Shown one piece after another: positions 1 to 5,685 of a stretch of 5,685 bases of DNA. The first letter of the stretch is position 1, and each line of letters opens with the position of its first letter. Source of the stretch: JAFMKE01 sp047621945 (GTDB lineage Bacteria > Bacteroidota > Bacteroidia > Chitinophagales > UBA8649); contig JBLHMK010000139.1 of assembly GCA_047621945.1 (NCBI GenBank), forward strand, positions 1 to 5,685, read 5' to 3'. The notes under the pieces are model-generated. The model did not search any database. It had not been told where the DNA came from and worked only from the letters and a program-made list of their open reading frames with translations. A program made the translations under genes and the position numbers.

Positions 1-201
1 TTTTGCCTACTAAAGGTCATAACCGTGTCATTTAAAATCGGTTCAAAGGTAGTACTTGTTGCAATAAAAAGCCAATAATCTTTGTCCTAAATCTTAACAT
101 TTATTTCAATTTAGATTGAGTTTAAATATGGCCCCTTATTGGGAAGCTTAAATTACTTGGAATTACTATACTATTGAAGCCAATAAAATCGTTTAATTTC
201 T
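1..201. other. Upstream non-coding stretch, possibly with the tail of a preceding gene
   Basis: No convincing complete gene is visible here. The frame starting at base 3 reads LPTKGHNRVI and stops at TAA 33-35. This could be the last codons of a same-strand gene entering the window, but ten codons cannot identify it. Another frame is open from base 1 to a TAA at 76-78, and its translation looks less protein-like. The rest is AT-rich leader for the GTG-started gene at 202. TACTATTG at 169-176 differs by one base from the Bacteroidota -7 consensus TAnnTTTG, but no TTTG/TTG lies at a suitable distance upstream, so I do not call a promoter. CCC/GGG around 133-143 gives only a 3-bp stem and is not a terminator. 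Confidence 0.4.
151..167 (+). repeat. Short direct repeat AATTACT-N3-AATTACT upstream of the CAP gene
   Basis: AATTACT occurs at 151-157 and again at 161-167, a period of 10 bp, about one helical turn. It ends 34 bases before the GTG start at 202. Tandem half-sites at about 10-11 bp spacing are the usual layout for OmpR/PhoB-type regulators, so this could be an operator. The overlapping 8-mer ATTACTTG (152-159) recurs at 813-820, upstream of the large kinase. It also occurs at 5627-5634 inside coding sequence, which weakens the case. Chance in AT-rich DNA is a serious alternative. Confidence 0.25.
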
Positions 202-783
202 GTGAAGAAGCTCTTGTCCATCCTATTTATGAATATCTTATTTTCCTCTTTGTTTTCTAGCAATGTGCTAAGCCTAACAACTGAGGAATTTATTATGTCC
301 ACAGAGTTTAATGCCATTATTGATCTAAGTTCGGTGGATAGTGAGTTGATTGAACATGGCGTATTACACCTGAGTAATAGCTATCGGTTTAACAAAGGAA
401 AGCATTTGTTAAACTACAACAACCAGCTTGGGAAAGCAGCTCTAATGCATAGTGAACAAATGAGTAAGTATCGATTTTTCGCTCATGTAAACAAACGCAA
501 CAAACAACTTTCCACTATGGACAAACGGGCAGCTGTAGCAGGTTATGCCGACTATCAAACGCTAGCTGAAAACATTTACTATGGTGGCCTAGATGTTTCT
601 GAAGCTACCAGCTACAGAGCATTATGCCTTACAATCGTAAATGCCTTTATTAGCAGTAAGGGGCATCGCTTGAATCTTTTAGCTTCAGATTTAGACGATA
701 TGGGTTGTGGTATTCATTTCGAAGAAAACCTAGATAACGGCTATTGGCACTTTTATTTCACCCAAGATTTTGGAAAGCATTAA
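202..783 (+). CDS. Secreted CAP (SCP/PR1-like) domain protein
   Basis: This 193-residue protein has an N-terminal signal peptide and a single CAP domain (cysteine-rich secretory protein/antigen 5/PR-1 fold). Residues 1-24 show a Lys-Lys start and a hydrophobic core ending near NVLS. No lipobox cysteine is visible, so Sec export to the periplasm or outside is likely. The CAP domain spans about 50-191. Seen in order are HSEQM (83-87), FFAH (92-95), AENI (122-125), GHRLNLL (154-160) and YWHFYFTQDFG (181-191). These match the usual bacterial HSxxM, FxH, AEN, GHRxNLL and YWxxxFG blocks. H95, E123 and H155 are candidate cavity residues. The Trp that usually precedes SxGH appears replaced by F149. 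The start is GTG: an in-frame TAA lies at 184-186, and starting at the next ATG (229) would remove the positive end of the signal peptide. No Shine-Dalgarno is visible. Bacterial CAP proteins mostly have unknown biochemical roles, so substrate and function are not assigned. Confidence 0.85.
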   Translation: MKKLLSILFMNILFSSLFSSNVLSLTTEEFIMSTEFNAIIDLSSVDSELIEHGVLHLSNSYRFNKGKHLLNYNNQLGKAALMHSEQMSKYRFFAHVNKRNKQLSTMDKRAAVAGYADYQTLAENIYYGGLDVSEATSYRALCLTIVNAFISSKGHRLNLLASDLDDMGCGIHFEENLDNGYWHFYFTQDFGKH

Positions 784-886
784 GTCGGTTTAGCCACTCC
801 GCTCCTACCCTCATTACTTGATTTTCAGCACACTTTTTGTTATCAATTTCTCTACCTTTATTTTTTAATACTGAAAGTAGTAGAAT

Positions 887-3800
887 TTGAAACTCTTTAA
901 AGCAAGCATAATTTTCTTTGGTCTCCTGTTTTTTATAGGGCTTGCCGTTACTATTTTTCAAACTGACGAACGGAAGTTTCATGAATCCTGTCATACCGCT
1001 CAAGAGAGTTTTCTCCAATTTGAAAATGCTATTGATGCACTTTCGAAACAAGAAGATCTAGTCAATCAAATTTCAAGGAATAGTTTATCTACAGAAGCAC
1101 TGACTCTGCTTGCAGGTGAGGACTTCTACTTTTACTTGTATGCAGGAGATAGTTTACTCTTTTGGAATAATAACAAAACCATTCCTGAGATGGATTATAG
1201 GAATGTCTCTTTTAAAGGAGAGCTGATTGTTAATAAAAATGGCTTCTATATAGGAACCCGAAGAGAGATAGGAGAATATCAACTGGTTGGTCTACAGTTG
1301 GTCAAGCGAAATTTCCCTATCGTTAATAGATACTTAACAAATAAATTCTCCTCAAGCTATCCTTTTGATGACGCCATTCAAATTGTAGCTGGAGAAGCGG
1401 ATGGAAATTGCACCCTTTACAATTCCAGTAATCAAGGCATAGCAACTTTTACTGACCCTGGGGCAGAAACTCATAAAGTTGCTCTAGGCAGCTTAGCCGC
1501 AGGTATCATGTCTGTGATTGCCTTTTGGTTAGTCGTTTGGCAGCTCATTTCATATTTTAACTCGAACTATCCAGTTTGGGTCAGTTATATCATTCTGCTT
1601 ATATCAAGTGTCATCTTCTTTGAATTGATAGAATTCGTCAATTTTGAATTTAAAGCAAGTATTCTTTTTAGTCCTGAACTATATGCTTCGCAGTACTTCG
1701 GTCCTTCTTTAGGCCATCTATTCTTTAATGCGGTAATCGTACTATTTGTTAACTTGCTCATTGGCTATCAATATTATCTGAAACAATGGAGGCTTAAGCT
1801 CAAAGGCTTTTTAGTATTCAGCTTTTGGCTATTGATTCAGTTGACACTATATAATGCGATTGTACAAAGTTTAATTTTAGATTCCATTATTTCATTTGAA
1901 ATAAACACATTTACTTTAACAACCCCATATACGTTTTTAGGCTTATCAATTATCAGCATACTATCCGCGAGTTTGTTTATCTGTTTATCCGTTTGCTTAG
2001 ATTCGAACAAACAGAATTTTCCAAAATATAAATTCATTAGCTCTTTTTGTTTAATGGCTCTTGCGACTATTGTATTGTACCTTTTTCAATTTGAGCTTGT
2101 TGCTATTGTTGTGCCATCCATACTATGGATTCATAGTATTATTTTTTATGTGATTTTAAAGCATTCAAAATATGCCAATCGTTTTAGCTATCTAACAAAC
2201 GCACTCTTTTTTGCTGCGTTAATTATTGCAAGCATATTAAGTTATTACAATATCAGAAATGAAGATTTCAGAAAGGAAATCGCTGCAAATCATTTTAGTA
2301 AAAATCGCGATTTAATCACGGAATATCGGTTTGAAGAAATTCAAGAAGAGATTAAAAAAGACCCCTTCTTTAGGAAATTCTTTGTTTCTCCTTTTGTTTC
2401 TCAAAAAGAGTTGCAACAACGGCTAAACTACCTCTATTTTGGAGGGTACCTGAGTAAATACAATGTCAGCTCAACTGCTTTTAATTTAGAAGGGAAACCG
2501 ATTAAAATAGCCGGAAACACCCAACTTGAATTTTACTACGACCTAATTAACCAACACGCAGAGGATACTTATTCGGAATGGCTTTTTCTTGTGCCTCAAA
2601 AAGACGGGAAGAGTAATTACCTTTCCATTCTTCCTATAGAAAACAATGGTAAAGTAAGTGGTACGCTGGTACTTGAACTTAGTCCTAAGACCTACACCAA
2701 AGAAAACCTCTATCCCGAATTACTCATTGAGCAAAAGACAAGTGCCATATCGCAATTACAGAATTCCAAAGATTATGAATACGCCATTTACAAAAGCAAT
2801 TTCCTAGTTAATCAATCAGGGGAGTATCCTTTCCCTTATGATTTTCTGTCTTTTGGAATAGAAGAACAAATCCCTGATGTCCAAAATGATGGGAAGTTTA
2901 GATTTAACTTTTTTAAAATTGATGACGAAACTACGGTGGTAATTAGCGATACGCGCTCTTCCTTCCTTATTCCTGTTTCAACTTTTAGTTATGTCTTTTG
3001 CTTTTTAAGTCTAGTGGTTGCCGTCTCATTTCTAGTATTCTATTTTATCAATAAGCATATTAAAGTCATCCCACTTAAGCCTATCCGATTTACCTTTCAA
3101 AACAAAATCAATCTCTCCATTGCATTAATCACTATTGCCTCCTTTGTTATAATAGGCTTGGTAACCATAGGCTACTTCAGTGAGTCGTATCGAGCAAATA
3201 ACACAGATAAGCTTATTAAAAAACAGCAGATTGTTCTTTCCTCGTTGGAGTACTTTATTGCTGGGGAAAACCAAGATATTCAAGAAAGTTTGCCGTCTAA
3301 CCTAGCAACAGAATTAGCCTCTATGGCGGAGATCCATGGTATAGATATAAACTTGTTTAGTTTAAATGGCGCTCTATTACTGAGCTCACAACCCGGTGTT
3401 TTTGGAAATGGCTTGGTGTCGAAAAAGATTAATCCATTGGCTCTTCATCATATGTTACACTTGAGGGAAGAACGCTACATCCAAGAAGAGACCATTGGCT
3501 CTCTTCGTTACCAATCCGTTTATGTTCCCGTACGCCTGAATAGTGGCCAAGCAATAGCTATACTCAATTTACCTTATTTTGCTCAAGAGGAAACCCTAAG
3601 AAATGAACTTTCTAACTTGATGGTTGCTCTGGTTAATGTGTATGTTTTACTCCTCATGATATCCATATTTGTGGCCTTTATTATTTCAAGTTCCATTACT
3701 CGGCCATTAGCAAATATTAGTCAAAAAATTGGTTCATTAAGCTTTGACAATCATAATGAAGCTATTGAATGGGATTCAGATGATGAAATTGGAGCACTGG

Positions 3801-4543
3801 TAAAAGAGTACAATAAAATGATTCTTCAAATTGAAGAAAGCGCGAATGCAATGGCTCAGTCAGAAAGAGAGTCTGCTTGGCGTGAAATGGCGAGACAAAT
3901 TGCCCATGAAATTAAGAATCCTTTAACTCCCATGAAACTAGGGATTCAACATCTACAAAGAGCCATCCAACAAGACCCCGACCGAGTTAATGAGCTGGCA
4001 GAAAGGGTTTGTAAGACTATGGTTGAGCAAATCGAGAACTTATCAGAGATTGCAACAGCGTTTTCTTCCTTTGCAAAAATGCCAACTGCCAACAAAGAGA
4101 AAGTTAATCTTATAGAGATCTTACAAAATGTGATCAACCTGTTTAACCAAAATAGAAAGACTCCAATTGAGTTCTCAAGTAAATTGACCCAGACTATTGT
4201 TTATGCAGATAAAAATCAGTTACTCCGTGTATTTAATAACCTAATTAAAAATGCACAACAAGCCACGGAAGATTTGGAGTCTCCCGAAGTGAAAATTGAA
4301 GTGCATTCAATAGACCATTACTTCCTTGTTCAGGTCATTGACAATGGCTTAGGGATTCCAGAAGACAAAATACACAAAGTATTTGTACCTAATTTTACCA
4401 CTAAATCGAGTGGTACTGGTTTAGGTTTAGCGATAAGTAAACAAATCATTGAGAATACAAAAGGTAAAATCTGGTTTGAAAGCAAAGAAAACAATGGAAC
4501 CACTTTCTTCGTTACCTTACCAAAATACACTAAGCCGGCATAA
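887..4543 (+). CDS. Giant NtrY-like membrane sensor histidine kinase
   Basis: This 1218-residue kinase senses outside the cytoplasm and should autophosphorylate and pass phosphate to a response regulator. Membrane segments are read at about 6-24, 200-222, 230-250, 273-295, 305-327, 345-369, 383-400, 404-424, 436-455, 696-720, 742-762 and 909-934. The basic loops at 296-306, 371-382, 425-435 and 721-741 all fall inside, which supports this 12-segment topology. Extracytoplasmic regions are 25-199, 456-695 and 763-908; the last looks PDC/Cache-like. A HAMP domain (about 935-990) is followed by HisKA with H1007 in HEIKNPLTP, which is NtrY-type. The HATPase_c domain has an N box (N1118, N1122), G1 DNGLGIP (1152-1158), F box near 1164-1170 and G2 GTGLGLA (1176-1182). 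All core catalytic motifs are intact, and there is no receiver domain. The start is TTG: an in-frame TAG lies at 881-883, and the next in-frame ATG is about 100 codons in, which would delete the first membrane segment. The stop is 2 bases before the next kinase. It resembles NtrY only in the kinase half, and no NtrX neighbour is seen, so a nitrogen role should not be assumed. Confidence 0.9.
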   Translation: MKLFKASIIFFGLLFFIGLAVTIFQTDERKFHESCHTAQESFLQFENAIDALSKQEDLVNQISRNSLSTEALTLLAGEDFYFYLYAGDSLLFWNNNKTIPEMDYRNVSFKGELIVNKNGFYIGTRREIGEYQLVGLQLVKRNFPIVNRYLTNKFSSSYPFDDAIQIVAGEADGNCTLYNSSNQGIATFTDPGAETHKVALGSLAAGIMSVIAFWLVVWQLISYFNSNYPVWVSYIILLISSVIFFELIEFVNFEFKASILFSPELYASQYFGPSLGHLFFNAVIVLFVNLLIGYQYYLKQWRLKLKGFLVFSFWLLIQLTLYNAIVQSLILDSIISFEINTFTLTTPYTFLGLSIISILSASLFICLSVCLDSNKQNFPKYKFISSFCLMALATIVLYLFQFELVAIVVPSILWIHSIIFYVILKHSKYANRFSYLTNALFFAALIIASILSYYNIRNEDFRKEIAANHFSKNRDLITEYRFEEIQEEIKKDPFFRKFFVSPFVSQKELQQRLNYLYFGGYLSKYNVSSTAFNLEGKPIKIAGNTQLEFYYDLINQHAEDTYSEWLFLVPQKDGKSNYLSILPIENNGKVSGTLVLELSPKTYTKENLYPELLIEQKTSAISQLQNSKDYEYAIYKSNFLVNQSGEYPFPYDFLSFGIEEQIPDVQNDGKFRFNFFKIDDETTVVISDTRSSFLIPVSTFSYVFCFLSLVVAVSFLVFYFINKHIKVIPLKPIRFTFQNKINLSIALITIASFVIIGLVTIGYFSESYRANNTDKLIKKQQIVLSSLEYFIAGENQDIQESLPSNLATELASMAEIHGIDINLFSLNGALLLSSQPGVFGNGLVSKKINPLALHHMLHLREERYIQEETIGSLRYQSVYVPVRLNSGQAIAILNLPYFAQEETLRNELSNLMVALVNVYVLLLMISIFVAFIISSSITRPLANISQKIGSLSFDNHNEAIEWDSDDEIGALVKEYNKMILQIEESANAMAQSERESAWREMARQIAHEIKNPLTPMKLGIQHLQRAIQQDPDRVNELAERVCKTMVEQIENLSEIATAFSSFAKMPTANKEKVNLIEILQNVINLFNQNRKTPIEFSSKLTQTIVYADKNQLLRVFNNLIKNAQQATEDLESPEVKIEVHSIDHYFLVQVIDNGLGIPEDKIHKVFVPNFTTKSSGTGLGLAISKQIIENTKGKIWFESKENNGTTFFVTLPKYTKPA

Positions 4544-4545
4544 TC

Positions 4546-5535
4546 ATGTTTAAAGAAAAAGCAAATACCAAGTTTCTATTATTTTACGTTGTACTGATTT
4601 ACGTTTTCGCTTTCTTGTTCTGGTGGAGTTATCTCTTGTATTCTAAAATTGAACAGCATTATTCTGATGCGGTAAATTTGAAAAGCTTACAGTTTGAAGT
4701 TTACCAAGAAGGACATCAAATCGATTATTACGCCACAGATGAATTCAATCTTTTAGACGAGAAATTTAATCGCCAAAAAACAATGATAATTGCAGAGGGA
4801 ACTGTTTTCTTCCTCATACTTATTATTGGGATGATTAAAATTTATCAATCCTTTAAACAAGAAATTTCGGTCGCTAGGCAGCAGAAAAACTTCATTCTTT
4901 CTATAACTCATGAATTGAAATCGCCCTTAGCAAGCATCAAACTCATGAATGAGACTTTGAAACTCCGGGAGCTAGACAAAGAGAAGCAGCACAAGCTTAT
5001 TGCCAACTCTTTATCTGAAGTAGATCGATTGGAAAACCTTGTTGAGAACATTTTGATTGCAGCGAAAATTGAAAACGATCAATACGGGTTTACCAAAGAA
5101 GATCTTAACTTGAGTGTTATTTGTAATCAGGTTTTTGATTACTATAAGGAAAGAAAAGACATCAATTTAAATGCATCAATTCAACCAGAAATTTATGTTG
5201 AGGGAGACAAAACCTGTATGAGCTCCATTCTTAGTAATTTAATAGATAATGCCATAAAGTATGCTGCTCAAAGTGATGTAAATATTACCTTGACAAAAGA
5301 AAAAAACAAAGTTCTCCTTTCTATTTATGATACGGGAAAAGGCATTCCCGTAGAAGAGCGCTCAGCAATATTTAATAAATTTTATCGCATCGGGAATGAA
5401 GAAACTCGACAAGCAAAAGGAACTGGATTGGGGTTATATATTGTTAAACAATTAGTCCTCTTTCAAGAAGGTAAAATTTCAATGGAAGAGAACACACCAC
5501 ATGGCGCTGTGTTTAATATCTCTTTTACAGTTTGA
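4546..5535 (+). CDS. Compact two-TM sensor histidine kinase
   Basis: This 329-residue transmembrane histidine kinase is likely the partner of the response regulator that follows. Membrane segments at about 8-31 and 80-100 enclose a short extracytoplasmic loop of roughly 48 residues with no recognisable sensor fold. No clear HAMP or PAS domain intervenes before HisKA. The H box is SITHELKSPL with phospho-acceptor H122. The ATPase domain has an N box (N231, N235 in NLIDNAIKYA), G1 DTGKGIP (262-268), F box FNKFYRIG (276-283) and G2 GTGLGLYIV (292-300), so it looks catalytically complete. The residue four positions after the histidine is Ser (S126) instead of the Thr/Asn typical of the HisKA phosphatase motif. 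ATG 4546 lies 2 bases after the TAA of the large kinase gene, with no separate Shine-Dalgarno visible, so translational coupling is likely. The style is OmpR-partner (PhoR/RprX-like), but the sequence gives no ground for a specific symbol. Confidence 0.92.
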   Translation: MFKEKANTKFLLFYVVLIYVFAFLFWWSYLLYSKIEQHYSDAVNLKSLQFEVYQEGHQIDYYATDEFNLLDEKFNRQKTMIIAEGTVFFLILIIGMIKIYQSFKQEISVARQQKNFILSITHELKSPLASIKLMNETLKLRELDKEKQHKLIANSLSEVDRLENLVENILIAAKIENDQYGFTKEDLNLSVICNQVFDYYKERKDINLNASIQPEIYVEGDKTCMSSILSNLIDNAIKYAAQSDVNITLTKEKNKVLLSIYDTGKGIPVEERSAIFNKFYRIGNEETRQAKGTGLGLYIVKQLVLFQEGKISMEENTPHGAVFNISFTV

Positions 5536-5551
5536 CTTTTCAATGACAATT

Positions 5552-5568
5552 AGTTCTAAAAACGAACT
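5552..5568. repeat. Small inverted repeat between kinase and regulator genes
   Basis: AGTTC (5552-5556) and GAACT (5564-5568) are perfect inverted arms around the 7-base loop TAAAAAC, in the 77-nt spacer between the small kinase and the regulator. The stem is short and AT-leaning and no T-run follows, so it is not a credible intrinsic terminator. It could be a dimeric protein-binding site or chance. The same spacer holds the direct repeat GACAATT at 5545-5551 and 5580-5586, 35 bp apart. No convincing Bacteroidota -33/-7 promoter pair was found here, so the regulator is probably read from the upstream operon. Confidence 0.2.
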
Positions 5569-5612
5569 TATCTTAGGGAGACAATTTTGTTATCACCCAA
5601 AATTAAAAAGCT

Positions 5613-5685
5613 ATGGTTACTCGTGTATTACTTGCAGAAGATGAAAAAAGCCTAAGAGATGGCATTAAGCTAAATCTAGAATTGG
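5613..5685 (+). CDS. Response regulator, N-terminal fragment (runs off window)
   Basis: Only the first 24 codons are present; the gene continues past the window edge. The translation begins MVTRVLLAEDEKSLRDGIKL. It has the first beta strand of a receiver domain (VLLAEDE) followed by helix 1. The E9-D10 pair is the acidic metal-binding site used in phosphoryl transfer. The phospho-acceptor Asp and the output domain lie outside the window. The ATG at 5613 is supported by an in-frame TAA at 5604-5606 and by the receiver strand starting a few residues in, the normal spacing. Position directly after a PhoR-like kinase, plus the opening sequence, suggests an OmpR/PhoB-type DNA-binding regulator; that class is inferred. 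It is the only regulator visible for the two upstream kinases. Confidence 0.85.
   Translation, partial: MVTRVLLAEDEKSLRDGIKLNLEL

Noticed and set aside
836..860. Possible Bacteroidota promoter before the large kinase: TTTG 836-839 and TACCTTTA 853-860
   Set aside because: The spacer is only 13 bases against the roughly 17-23 expected, and the -7 element ends in A instead of G.
784..886. Search for a terminator between the CAP gene and the large kinase
   Set aside because: No inverted repeat followed by a T-run was found. Whether the two genes share a transcript is left open.
758..1051. 97-codon minus-strand open frame spanning the gap between the CAP gene and the large kinase
   Set aside because: It overlaps the end of one well-supported gene and the signal-anchor region of another on the opposite strand. 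Its product shows no recognisable domain, so it is most likely a shadow frame.
1837..4530. Minus-strand open frames of 63-66 codons at 1837-2037, 3946-4137 and 4330-4530
   Set aside because: They lie wholly within conserved coding sequence of the large kinase and show no independent protein features.
5587..5655. Small plus-strand open frame starting TTG at 5587, between and overlapping the regulator start
   Set aside because: It is only 22 codons, overlaps the regulator in another frame and has no supporting signal.

Overview
The window looks like a piece of a chromosome from a member of the Bacteroidota. The clues are AT-rich DNA, weak or absent Shine-Dalgarno sequences, and above all a very large NtrY-like membrane histidine kinase of a kind I recall mainly from this phylum. 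The lineage is inferred from protein style, not from a marker gene. All four genes lie on the + strand. I see no mobile element, tRNA, rRNA or CRISPR array.

Layout: 1-201 has no convincing gene, apart from a possible ten-codon C-terminal tail of an upstream gene (3-35), and it carries a short 10-bp-period direct repeat. 202-783 encodes a secreted CAP/SCP-like protein with a GTG start. A 103-nt gap follows. 887-4543 encodes a 1218-residue histidine kinase with a TTG start, about 12 predicted membrane segments and three extracytoplasmic regions. Two bases later, 4546-5535 encodes a compact 329-residue histidine kinase with two membrane segments. After a 77-nt spacer, 5613-5685 is the start of a response regulator that runs off the window.

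Working model: the small kinase and the response regulator probably form a classical cognate pair. The giant NtrY-like kinase, almost certainly co-transcribed and translationally coupled to the small one, has no receiver domain and no second regulator in view. It may feed the same regulator, may modulate the small kinase, or may act on a regulator elsewhere. The CAP protein is a separate envelope or secreted product; its link to the signalling genes is positional only.

Nothing here is clearly a new class of system. The most distinctive content is the two-kinase/one-regulator arrangement and the multi-module sensor half of the large kinase, whose ligand is unknown.
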